This document shows, in pieces, positions 42,906 through 51,663 of a stretch of DNA of 64,000 bases. Made by a program: the position numbers and the translations under genes. The notes beneath the pieces are model-generated. The model was given only the letters and a program-made list of their open reading frames with translations, had not been told where the DNA came from and did not search any database. The stretch comes from Lentimicrobiaceae bacterium (GTDB lineage Bacteria; Bacteroidota; Bacteroidia; Bacteroidales; Lentimicrobiaceae): NCBI GenBank assembly GCA_020636745.1, contig JACJXH010000003.1, positions 124,001 to 188,000 on the forward strand, read 5' to 3'. Within the stretch, counting starts at the first letter, position 1. Every line of letters starts with the position of its first letter.

Positions 42906-44600
42906 ATGAAATATATAATTCTAACATTACTTTTTCTGGCAAAAATTACGTTGATATCTGGCCAGCAATATAAACCATCAGACAGCATTTATATTATACA
43001 GGACAGTGTAAGCATACCGACCGAAGGCGGTATTGACTTTTCGGCTATTATAGTCCGAAAAAAAGAGAGCATAACACCCTTGCCTGCCATTCTTTTTTAT
43101 ACAACTTACGATCAAGGGAAGACTGACGACTATTTTGCTAAAATTTCAGCTGATAAAGGTTTTGTTGGAGTTGTTGCTTATGCGCGTGGCATCCGCACAA
43201 ATATAAACGAATATGCTCCTTATGAACATGAGGGAACCGATGTCTTTAAAATTATTGACTGGATAAGCAAACAAGCATGGTGCAATGGAAAAGTAGGAAT
43301 GTTTGGGGGTAGTTATACTGGATTTGCACAATGGGCAACTGTAAAAAATATTCATCCGGCTTTAAAAACGATTGTTCCGCAAGTAGCTGTGATGCCAGGT
43401 TTTGATTCCCCTATGGAAAACAACGTCCCTTATGGGAATATACTAGGCTGGGCAAACGATAATATATATAAAAACAAACCTTACGACAGAAGTCTGGTTT
43501 TTGAATGGTATAATAATGGCAGTTCCTTTCGGAGTTTAGATAGTTTAGGAGGTCAGCCCAACCCAATTTTTAAAAAGTGGCTTCAGCATCCTGCTTATGA
43601 TGCATACTGGCAAACAATGGTACCCACACCCCTCGAATACTCAAAAATTGATATTCCGATATTATCAACGACAGGTTATTATGACGGGTCACAAATTGGG
43701 GCAATTCAATATTTAAAACTTCACTATAAATACAATAAAAATGCGAACCATTATTTTGTAATTGGTCCCTATGACCATTGGGGTGGACAAAGCAAACCAC
43801 AAGGAAACTTAATGGGCTATGAAATTGACAGTGTTGCCAATATCAATATGAGAGACTTAGCTTTTCAGTGGCTTGATTTTATTTTGAAAGACAAAGCCCA
43901 GCCTGAAATATTAAAAGACAAAATCAATTTTCAGGTAATGGGAACAAATGAATGGAGGCATGCTCCATCATTAGACAAAATAAATAATGATACCTTGACC
44001 TTTTATTTAGACCGCACAAGGCTTGCAACCCAAAAACCAATAAAGAGTGGGTTTGAAGTTCAAACAGTTGACTTTATTGACCGGAATAGCCAAAATAATT
44101 ATTACACTCCGCTAATTATTTTTGACACCCTTGATGCAAGTAATGGTTTGATTTTTAAAACACAACCTTTTGAAACTGATTTTTCAATGAATGGTTCGTT
44201 TTTAGGTAGCTTGAACGTAACCATCAACAAAAAAGATATGGACATTTCTTTGGTATTATACGAACTCATGCCCAACGGAAAATATTTTTTCCTTACCCGT
44301 TATATAGGCCGGGCCAGCTATGCAAAAGACAATTCTCACAGACAACTTCTAAGACCTAATAAAAAAGAGTTTATTACTTTTAATAATACTAGATTTGTTA
44401 GCAAAAAAATTGGAAAGGGAAGTCAGTTCGTAATTTTGCTCAACATCAATAAGCATCCATTTGAAATTATTAATTATGGTTCAGGAAAGCCCGTTTCAGA
44501 AGAGACTATTAAAGATGCAGATGAACCTTTACAAATAAAATGGCATAATGACAGTTATATAAAAATACCAGTTTATCAGGATTTTAACGCCAGACAATAA
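42906..44600 (+). CDS. CocE/NonD (S15 X-Pro dipeptidyl-peptidase) family hydrolase, exported
   Basis: 564 residues. Signal peptide MKYIILTLLFLAKITLISGQ. The alpha/beta-hydrolase part has the nucleophile Ser136 in GMFGGSYTGFAQW, an Asp in STTGYYDGSQIG near 258, and His in GPYDHWGGQ near 290. The C-terminal third (from about 385) is the jelly-roll domain usual for S15/CocE enzymes (DTLTFYLDRTRL to ITFNNTRFVSKKIGKGSQF). It probably hydrolyses peptides or acyl esters in the periplasm. The ATG at 42906 is chosen because it begins the signal peptide. Confidence 0.9.
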   Translation: MKYIILTLLFLAKITLISGQQYKPSDSIYIIQDSVSIPTEGGIDFSAIIVRKKESITPLPAILFYTTYDQGKTDDYFAKISADKGFVGVVAYARGIRTNINEYAPYEHEGTDVFKIIDWISKQAWCNGKVGMFGGSYTGFAQWATVKNIHPALKTIVPQVAVMPGFDSPMENNVPYGNILGWANDNIYKNKPYDRSLVFEWYNNGSSFRSLDSLGGQPNPIFKKWLQHPAYDAYWQTMVPTPLEYSKIDIPILSTTGYYDGSQIGAIQYLKLHYKYNKNANHYFVIGPYDHWGGQSKPQGNLMGYEIDSVANINMRDLAFQWLDFILKDKAQPEILKDKINFQVMGTNEWRHAPSLDKINNDTLTFYLDRTRLATQKPIKSGFEVQTVDFIDRNSQNNYYTPLIIFDTLDASNGLIFKTQPFETDFSMNGSFLGSLNVTINKKDMDISLVLYELMPNGKYFFLTRYIGRASYAKDNSHRQLLRPNKKEFITFNNTRFVSKKIGKGSQFVILLNINKHPFEIINYGSGKPVSEETIKDADEPLQIKWHNDSYIKIPVYQDFNARQ

Positions 44601-44930
44601 TAAACAAGGCTCTGTTTAGTCATTGATACCCAACGATTACCTCAGGTTAAACTATTGCCCATTTCCGGCAATGTTTTGAGGGGCAGTATTGGTAGGGGTT
44701 ATGACGATGTTAAGCAAATTATTTCTGAAGAACATTCAGAATCAGTATTTTTGAATTAGATATCCATGCAGGCATGGTGTGTTCAATATGAGGTAAAAAA
44801 AATGGGGTTTTGCAAATATTCAAACAATTTACTACACAACAGGTTAGTTACTATTTGGCTGGAATGCAGCGCACACCCTCAAACGATTTTATAAAACCAG
44901 CCAATCATTATTTTTATAAATGACAAGAAT
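44601..44930. other. Intergenic region holding truncated repeat copy C
   Basis: 330 bases between two hydrolase genes. Apart from the repeat fragment at 44655-44697 it is AT-rich and I see no gene or clear promoter. Confidence 0.5.
44655..44697. repeat. Dispersed repeat, truncated copy C
   Basis: CCCATTTCCGGCAATG is shared with copy B, and 21 bases from TTCCGGCAATG through GAGGGG (44662-44682) are identical to copy A. After that the sequence diverges. It lies 54 bases past the CocE-type stop, in the same orientation as A and B. Confidence 0.7.
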
Positions 44931-46010
44931 ATGAAAACAATCATATCCATTTTATTTCTGGGTTTAACATCTTTATGCCTGGGGCAGCATCAGGTTCATT
45001 ATGCTGACTCAGTTCGTAAAGCATACAACATTCCCGAAATCAGTTATGCTGTAATTGACAGTAAATCAATACTGGAGATAGCGGCACTCGGTCATCACTC
45101 AGTTGATCTTAATGACACCGCAACTTTAAACGACCGCTTCCATCTGGGGTCAAATACCAAAGCGATGACAGCGTTTATGATTGCCAAATATGTGGAAAGC
45201 GGACAACTCAAATGGACAACGAAATTCTTTGATATTTTTCCTGAATGGAAAGATATGACCAACGCAGCATATCAACAAATTACCCTGCAGGATTTACTTT
45301 CTCACCGGGCCGGAATACAGCCGTTTCAAGGTAACAATGACCCGGACATTCCTGAAATTAAAGGCACAAAACAAGAAAAAAGAGAAGCTTTTGGGAAGTT
45401 TGTTTTAACCTTAAATCCGGTTGAAATGGATACTGTTCATAAATTTTCCTATTCGAATGCCGGCTATACATTGGCTGCATTAATGCTAGAAAAAGTAACA
45501 GGTAAAAGTTGGGAGCAGTTAATTGTAAAAGTATTCAATCACGATCTGAAGTTGAATGTGAAATTTTCGTGGCCCGAGAATCAAAAACGGAAAGATACCT
45601 GGGGGCATGTTTATGAAAATGAAAAACTTACTCCAGTACCCTCAGATACTGATTATCATCTCGATTTTACTGAACCAGCAGGAGACTTAAATATCAGGCT
45701 GAAGGATTACATAAGATTTATTCAGCTGAATATAGACGGACTGCAGGGACACAATAATTATCTGACTGCAAAAACCTATCAAATGATACATAAAGGCTTG
45801 GATAATTATGCCTTGGGTTGGTACAATATTTATGAAAATGGCAAAGAATTTTCAACACATTCAGGCACCGCAGGAACATATTATTCACTCGTTCAAATTG
45901 ATAGAATAAAAGGAAAAGCATACATTATTTTTACAAACTCTTTTAATCAGGATACACAGCAAGGAGTCAGACTTTTAATGAGAAAACTGAAAGAAAATTA
46001 CGGCAGTTGA
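44931..46010 (+). CDS. Serine hydrolase of the beta-lactamase/penicillin-binding class C type, exported
   Basis: 359 residues with signal peptide MKTIISILFLGLTSLCLGQ. The three motifs of the family are present: Ser74-x-x-Lys77 in HLGSNTKAMT, Tyr-x-Asn in FSYSNAGYTL (near 173), and His-Ser-Gly in STHSGTAGTYY (near 308). Proteins of this kind act as esterases, D-amino peptidases or beta-lactamases; the sequence does not decide which. It is periplasmic or surface located. Both sides are long non-coding gaps, as with the other accessory genes here. Confidence 0.9.
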   Translation: MKTIISILFLGLTSLCLGQHQVHYADSVRKAYNIPEISYAVIDSKSILEIAALGHHSVDLNDTATLNDRFHLGSNTKAMTAFMIAKYVESGQLKWTTKFFDIFPEWKDMTNAAYQQITLQDLLSHRAGIQPFQGNNDPDIPEIKGTKQEKREAFGKFVLTLNPVEMDTVHKFSYSNAGYTLAALMLEKVTGKSWEQLIVKVFNHDLKLNVKFSWPENQKRKDTWGHVYENEKLTPVPSDTDYHLDFTEPAGDLNIRLKDYIRFIQLNIDGLQGHNNYLTAKTYQMIHKGLDNYALGWYNIYENGKEFSTHSGTAGTYYSLVQIDRIKGKAYIIFTNSFNQDTQQGVRLLMRKLKENYGS

Positions 46011-46047
46011 TATAATCAAAACGTTGAACGGAGCAGACTTCATGCAA

Positions 46048-46076
46048 TTGTTGCATGTTTAGAATGTTTATATTTG
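46048..46076 (+). promoter_or_regulatory. Promoter of the C25-like T9SS protein gene
   Basis: TTG (46048-46050), 18 bases, TATATTTG (46069-46076). The ATG lies about 139 bases downstream, leaving a long leader. A small hairpin ATGCAA/TTGCAT overlaps the -33 region. Confidence 0.5.
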
Positions 46077-46214
46077 CATTTGAACAAAAATAGTGCTTGC
46101 TATATATAGAGTGGGCAGGCTAATTGTATTAAGTAGCTCAGTCAATGTATCTCGGAACACAGAAGTAAATAACCTGGGTAATAGAACTACTTTGAGATAT
46201 CACAAAAAAGCAAA

Positions 46215-48263
46215 ATGAAAGCAAGATTACTTAATATAGTATTTCTTTTGATAGTTTGGAATTTAAATGCTCAAAACTTCAATTTTGATTTCAACACCAC
46301 TGGAAGACGTGTTTGTTTAGTCTCATCTCAAGTTGACCTGAATAATGAACAGGTTAAGTTAATTTTTCATGATTCTTTATTAAATTCAAGCGAACCCCTG
46401 TTCATCAGTAGACGTTTAGCAGGAACACATACCTGGAATAGTATTGCCAACAATATTGCTGCAGGTACAGGGCATTGGATAGATACAAACGTAAATTTGG
46501 GTGAAGTATGGGAATATCAGATAAAACGGCAGAATACATGGACTTTTGAGGGTAATCATTATAGTGCAACCGGTTATACAATGGGGGCATTACTTCATGA
46601 TAATTCTATTTACAAAGGGCAAATGATTCTTTTAGTGACCAATGATATCCCCGATAATTTACCAGCAAAATATTTCCGCTTAAAAAAGGAACTGACTGCT
46701 GATGGTTGGTTTGTTAATGAATTAATTGTTCCAAGAGCTTCTGATTGGGATAGTGGGGATGAAGTAATTGGCATAAAAAATCAAATTGAAACCATATACG
46801 CTAATGCACCTGCTAATGACAAGCCAAAATCGCTTTTTATTTTAGGACATGTACCTTTGCCTCGTTGTGGTTCAACAAATGTTGTTGCACCGGATGATCA
46901 TAGTCAAAATACCGGTGCGCGGGGAAGTGATGGTTATTATGCTGATATGGATGGCGTTTATACCGATACCGCCACTTATGACCCAGGCGGATTAATTACC
47001 CCTTTGGCAATTAATTACCCTGGGGATTTTAAATGGGATCAGGATTTTTTCCCCTCAGACATCGAAATGGCTTTTGGACGCGTTGATTTCGCTGATTTGA
47101 CAGAAATTAGTACGCCTGAAATTACCTTGATAGAAAACTATTTAGACAGACTTAGCCATTATAGAAATGTAAGCGACGGGTTCTATATGGGAGAAAAATC
47201 TGCCTTTTATTTTGGTTATAATAACTCTAATGATGGTTCATATAGGTCATTGGTAAATATCTCAAAACCGGAAAATGTCTTTCAAAAAACTGACAATTCA
47301 AACCACAATCAATGGGTGTTAAACAATGGTCCTTTTAAAATATATATGCAAAATGTTACCATACCCAACCTTGATGATTGGTTAAATTATGGCATGAATG
47401 CAACTGTTTATTCAAGTGATCAGAGTTATTGGGGATTTGGCGATGTGCCTCAACCTCTAGGCGTTTACAGTCGCATTCGCACATTGCTGGGAATGGAATC
47501 CAAATGCCTGGTCGCTTTATGGACGACAATGGGAATTAATATTTTCTATCAGGCTTGTGACGGATTATCCATTGGTGAAGCAATGAAAGAAATCATCAAT
47601 CATAACGAAGTAAATCAATATCTTGAAAAGCCTCCCCAACAATATGATACCCAGGATTGGTGGAACAGAACGCATTTTGAAATATGGGGCGATCCAACTT
47701 TAAGTCTGTTTCAAGTCAGGCCAATTACCAATCTCACACTTAATAATGTGAACAATAACGCGGTTTTACAATGGGCCCCTTCATCTGATAATGATGTTAT
47801 TGGTTATCATATTTATGAATCAAATGCTGAATTTGGTAAATACCAAAGAATATCCAGCTCAATTGTTACAACACCTGATTTTCTTATTCCAGATTATAAT
47901 CCTTCACACTGGTATATGGTAAGGGCTTTAAAAGTTATGGAATCAGGTTGTGGTAAATTTCTGCAGCCAAGTATTGGTATAAGTATTCAAGAGGACTTGA
48001 CGCTCAATTCAAATGTCTATGAGAATGCATCTCATATAAATGTTTTTCCTAGTCCAACTCCTCATCATTTATTTATAAATTCAAACTTCAGAATACAAAA
48101 AATCAGCGCTTTTAATCGTATTGGGCAGGAAGTCTTATCGAAAAATATGTCTGATTTTAATTGTTTAATTGAAATTGAAAGTTGGCAAAATGGGATGTAT
48201 TTGATTGAGATAATTGATGAATCAGGCAATAAGACAATCAGAAAAATCATAAAGTCAAATTGA
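46215..48263 (+). CDS. T9SS-exported C25 (gingipain)-like protein, probably without the catalytic pair
   Basis: 682 residues: signal peptide (MKARLLNIVFLLIVWNLNAQ), a region resembling the C25 caspase-like core (SLFILGHVPLPRCG, GSDGYYADMDGVYTD, SDIEMAFGRVDFADL, FEIWGDPTLSLF), a fibronectin-like stretch (about 495-590) and a C-terminal sorting domain (INVFPSPTPHHLF to IIDESGNKTIRKI). Where C25 peptidases have GHG (His) I see NYGMNATV, and where they have a Cys I see ALWTTMGINIF, so peptidase activity is doubtful. Probably a surface protein. The C25 relation is by motif order only. Confidence 0.7.
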   Translation: MKARLLNIVFLLIVWNLNAQNFNFDFNTTGRRVCLVSSQVDLNNEQVKLIFHDSLLNSSEPLFISRRLAGTHTWNSIANNIAAGTGHWIDTNVNLGEVWEYQIKRQNTWTFEGNHYSATGYTMGALLHDNSIYKGQMILLVTNDIPDNLPAKYFRLKKELTADGWFVNELIVPRASDWDSGDEVIGIKNQIETIYANAPANDKPKSLFILGHVPLPRCGSTNVVAPDDHSQNTGARGSDGYYADMDGVYTDTATYDPGGLITPLAINYPGDFKWDQDFFPSDIEMAFGRVDFADLTEISTPEITLIENYLDRLSHYRNVSDGFYMGEKSAFYFGYNNSNDGSYRSLVNISKPENVFQKTDNSNHNQWVLNNGPFKIYMQNVTIPNLDDWLNYGMNATVYSSDQSYWGFGDVPQPLGVYSRIRTLLGMESKCLVALWTTMGINIFYQACDGLSIGEAMKEIINHNEVNQYLEKPPQQYDTQDWWNRTHFEIWGDPTLSLFQVRPITNLTLNNVNNNAVLQWAPSSDNDVIGYHIYESNAEFGKYQRISSSIVTTPDFLIPDYNPSHWYMVRALKVMESGCGKFLQPSIGISIQEDLTLNSNVYENASHINVFPSPTPHHLFINSNFRIQKISAFNRIGQEVLSKNMSDFNCLIEIESWQNGMYLIEIIDESGNKTIRKIIKSN

Positions 48264-48424
48264 TGCGGGCTGATTTATTAAATGACTTGTTTAGTATTAA
48301 ATGAATCAATCTGATTTCTGTCAATCATCAGTACTTTACTAAATGTATGTGTGCTTAATCTGCCAATTTGCTAAACTGTGAAACGTTAATCAAAATGATA
48401 AAAATATTTCAAACAAAAGGTTAT

Positions 48425-50605
48425 ATGTATAAACAAGTAGTGTTTCTTTTTTTCGTTTTTATTGGCTTAAGTTCTTTAAATGCGCAGCCCCTGTATCTCA
48501 ACCCTGAGGCTGACACTGATGCAAGAGTAAAGGATTTGATTGGGCAGCTTACCCTGGAGGAAAAGGCAAGTCAGATGCTGATGAGTACTCCGGCTATTCC
48601 CCGACTGAATATACCACCTTACGACTATTGGAATGAGGCACTACATGGTGTGGGCCGTTCAGGCACTGCAACTGTTTTTCCCCAGGCAATAGGACTGGCC
48701 GCCACGTTTGACAATGGCCTTATTTATCAGGTATCTTCCGCCATTTCCGATGAAGCACGCGCTAAATATAATGCAGCCATAGCGGCAGGCAATTATAACA
48801 GATATACCGGATTAACCTTTTGGACACCCAATATTAACATTTTCAGAGATCCCCGATGGGGACGCGGGCAGGAAACTTACGGCGAAGATCCTTATTTAAC
48901 CAGCCTGTTAGGCGTTTCCTTTGTGAAGGGATTACAGGGTAATCATCCTGACTACCTGAAAACATCTGCCTGTGCAAAGCATTTTGCGGTACATAGCGGG
49001 CCGGAAAAGTCAAAACATTCGTTTAATGCAAAGGTTTCCCCCAAAGACTTGTATGAAACTTATCTGCCTGCATTTAAGGCTCTTGTTGATGCGGGTGTAG
49101 AGTCTGTGATGTGTGCTTACAACAGAACCAACGATGAACCTTGCTGTGCCAACAATTATTTACTTTCAGAAGTATTGTTCGGAAAGTGGGGGTTCAAAGG
49201 CCATGTGGTAAGCGATTGCTGGGCCCTGGTTGATTTTTATGCAGAAAATGGCCATGGCACTGTTGACAATAAAACTGAAGCCGCTGCACTGGCCTTGAAA
49301 AGTGGTGTGAATCTTAATTGCGGTGATACCTATACCGCCTTGGTCGATGCTGTAAGGTCAGGCCTGGTTGAAGAATCACTGTTGGATGAAAAACTTTTTC
49401 CGCTGCTAAAAACCAGATTTAAACTGGGCATGTTCGATCCGATGGAAAGCAATCCTTACAATGCTATTGCATATGAGGTTGTTGACAGCAAAGAAAACAG
49501 GGCGCTAGCCTATGAAGCAGCAAAAAGATCAATCGTTCTGTTAAAAAATAATGGGGTACTGCCTCTCAAAAATAATTTGAACAGATATTATGTAGTAGGG
49601 CCTAATGCTGCCTCTATCGATGCGCTTTTAGGAAACTATTTTGGCGTAAATCCCAATATTGTCACTTTCCTCGAAGGAATTACAGCCGGAGTTGCTAAAA
49701 ACAGTCAGGTGCAATACAGCCCGGGAACCACTTTGGATAGAAAGAATGTCAACCCGATTGACTGGTCGAGCGGAGAAGCTGCCGAGGCTGATGTTACCAT
49801 TGTGGCCATGGGACTTACCAGGCATATTGAAGGTGAAGAAGGAGAATCTGTATCATCACCCTATTTTGGCGATCGACTCGACTATAATATTCCTGAGAAT
49901 CAAATAGATTACTTAAAAAAAATCAAGGGGACCCATGGCAAACCAGTTATTGCTGTAATTACAGGTGGAAGTCCCATGAATCTTTCTGAAGTTCACGAAA
50001 TAGCTGACGCTGTTTTACTTACATGGTATCCGGGCGAGGAGGGTGGCCATGCTTTGGCTGACATTTTGTTCGGAAATGCGGTTCCTTCTGGCCGATTGCC
50101 CGTTACTTTTCCCAAATCGCTGGAACAGTTACCTCCATACGAAGACTATGCAATGAAAGGTAGGACATACAGGTACATGACCGAAGAACCAATGTATCCT
50201 TTTGGATTCGGCTTGAGCTATACTTCATTCTCTTACAGCGATGTAAGACTTCTTTCTTCAACAATAAAAAAAGGTGAAAGCACTGAAATCAGCTGTACAG
50301 TTACCAATACAGGCCAATATGCATCTGTAGAAGTTGCACAATTATATATTACAGATAATCAGGCCAGTGTTGAAACTCCCTTGTTTTCTTTAAAAGGCAT
50401 TCAATGCATCAACCTGAAACCAGGGGAGAGCAAAAAGGTTGTTTTTGCCATCACTCCTCAAATGCTTGAACTTATCAATGAGCAGGGTGAGGCTATTACT
50501 GAAGCCGGCGATTTTACTTTGGCTATTTCAGGCAGTTTGCCAACACAAAGAGCATTAACGCTTGGCGCTTCTGCTCCAGTGCGTGTCAAGCTTACGCTGG
50601 AATAG
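48425..50605 (+). CDS. Glycoside hydrolase family 3 (beta-glucosidase/beta-xylosidase)
   Basis: 726 residues. Signal peptide MYKQVVFLFFVFIGLSSLNAQ. The GH3 N-terminal barrel (about 35-330) has YDYWNEALHGVGRSG, NINIFRDPRWGRGQETYGED, SACAKHFAVHSGPE, and the nucleophile Asp near 263 in HVVSDCWALVDF. The C-terminal domain (about 370-590) includes YVVGPNAASIDALLGNYFGV and LTWYPGEEGGHALADILFGN, followed by a fibronectin III-like domain to the end. Overall it looks closest to xylosidase-type GH3. Probably periplasmic. Upstream in-frame ATGs exist but the signal peptide supports 48425. Confidence 0.93.
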   Translation: MYKQVVFLFFVFIGLSSLNAQPLYLNPEADTDARVKDLIGQLTLEEKASQMLMSTPAIPRLNIPPYDYWNEALHGVGRSGTATVFPQAIGLAATFDNGLIYQVSSAISDEARAKYNAAIAAGNYNRYTGLTFWTPNINIFRDPRWGRGQETYGEDPYLTSLLGVSFVKGLQGNHPDYLKTSACAKHFAVHSGPEKSKHSFNAKVSPKDLYETYLPAFKALVDAGVESVMCAYNRTNDEPCCANNYLLSEVLFGKWGFKGHVVSDCWALVDFYAENGHGTVDNKTEAAALALKSGVNLNCGDTYTALVDAVRSGLVEESLLDEKLFPLLKTRFKLGMFDPMESNPYNAIAYEVVDSKENRALAYEAAKRSIVLLKNNGVLPLKNNLNRYYVVGPNAASIDALLGNYFGVNPNIVTFLEGITAGVAKNSQVQYSPGTTLDRKNVNPIDWSSGEAAEADVTIVAMGLTRHIEGEEGESVSSPYFGDRLDYNIPENQIDYLKKIKGTHGKPVIAVITGGSPMNLSEVHEIADAVLLTWYPGEEGGHALADILFGNAVPSGRLPVTFPKSLEQLPPYEDYAMKGRTYRYMTEEPMYPFGFGLSYTSFSYSDVRLLSSTIKKGESTEISCTVTNTGQYASVEVAQLYITDNQASVETPLFSLKGIQCINLKPGESKKVVFAITPQMLELINEQGEAITEAGDFTLAISGSLPTQRALTLGASAPVRVKLTLE

Positions 50606-50782
50606 TGAATTGTCTGAACGAATAAATCATCTGGAACAAAGCGTCTGCTGTTATTCATGAGAGGGATGATTTGAAAAATGATAGCAATCAATTAAATGGT
50701 TGCTCAACAGGCTTTCATCCTTTCCTTGAAAGGTTTTTAAGAATGTAAAAGAGTGGTTGGCAGCCATATCAGCTACCTGGCA

Positions 50783-51547
50783 TTATTTGAGAAATGGGAT
50801 AAATACGGGCGTTTCTGACTTGTACTTTTCCCAATCGGGACGGCCTTCATACTTTTTTTCCAGCATCGGAACCCCGGAAACATAACGAAGCAGAAGCGTT
50901 ATAGTTATCGGACTGATAATAGTAAAAATACCATCCACTACGGGAACAGCCATCAGCCATATTCCCCACCAAAGAAGAGCTTCTCCGAAATAATTCGGGT
51001 GACGGGTAAGGCGCCACAATCCTTCAGTCATAATTTTACCCTTATTTTCAGGATTTTGTTTGAATTTCCTCAATTGAAGGTCGCCCACTGCTTCAAAATA
51101 AAACCCGGTTAAAAAGATTAAAATACCTGCAATGTCAATAACCCCAAAAGAAACTTCTTCATGATAATTAATATGGAGCACAGGCAAACTGATGATTAAC
51201 ATAAAAAACCCCTGAAGCATAAAAATCTGGAGAAAACTTCTGAGAACGAAAAATTTCCATGTAGCCCGCCAGTTGGCATATCGGAAATCTTCAGCATTAC
51301 CATGATTTCGTTTTGAAATGTGGATGGACAGCCGCCCTCCCCACACGATAATAAGCAGGGTAACCACCATCTTTTTGATATCAAAATAATCAAAAGGCCA
51401 CAAACTGACTATGGCAAGTACTATAAATCCTGCGCCCCAAAAAATATCCACAATGGAATTATCCTTCAGTATCATGGCGAGTATAAAAATCAAAGTCATG
51501 TAAATAAAGACAGTGATAACCGGTTCAGACAGGTATTGTATCATCAC
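50783..51547 (-). CDS. DUF1295 (steroid 5-alpha reductase-like) membrane protein
   Basis: 254 residues, about six membrane helices. The C-terminal segment GLWRLTRHPNYFGEALLWWG and the final region YVSGVPMLEKKYEGRPDWEK are diagnostic of DUF1295 and related isoprenylcysteine methyltransferase-type proteins. The substrate is unknown, though lipid or quinone modification would be in keeping. Met2 (51544) is an equally possible start. Confidence 0.88.
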   Translation of the reverse strand: MMIQYLSEPVITVFIYMTLIFILAMILKDNSIVDIFWGAGFIVLAIVSLWPFDYFDIKKMVVTLLIIVWGGRLSIHISKRNHGNAEDFRYANWRATWKFFVLRSFLQIFMLQGFFMLIISLPVLHINYHEEVSFGVIDIAGILIFLTGFYFEAVGDLQLRKFKQNPENKGKIMTEGLWRLTRHPNYFGEALLWWGIWLMAVPVVDGIFTIISPITITLLLRYVSGVPMLEKKYEGRPDWEKYKSETPVFIPFLK

Positions 51548-51609
51548 AAATTATTTTAATTAAATAACATACTAATTTAATAAAAGTTACGGAACTGGGT
51601 ATGTAGCAT

Positions 51610-51641
51610 AAAAAAAACCGGAAAAGCAAAGCATTTCCGGT
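51610..51641 (-). terminator. Terminator of the FakA-FakB fusion gene
   Basis: On the minus strand a stem ACCGGAAA / TTTCCGGT (51617-51624 and 51634-51641 on +) is followed by a run of T residues, 23-50 bases past the stop. Confidence 0.8.
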
Positions 51642-51663
51642 TGATAAGATTTATTTAGATGTT

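Noticed and set aside
41289..44700. Integron gene-cassette array, with the dispersed repeats as attC sites
   Set aside because: Copy C is preceded by GTTAAAC, which fits the attC core GTTRRRY, but copies A and B have no consistent core or inverse core, no integrase gene is visible, and the repeats are much more alike than typical attC sites. Kept only as one reading of the repeat finding.
40508..50605. Prophage, integrative element or defence island
   Set aside because: No integrase, transposase, phage structural gene, restriction system or toxin-antitoxin pair is recognisable; the genes are mostly secreted hydrolases.
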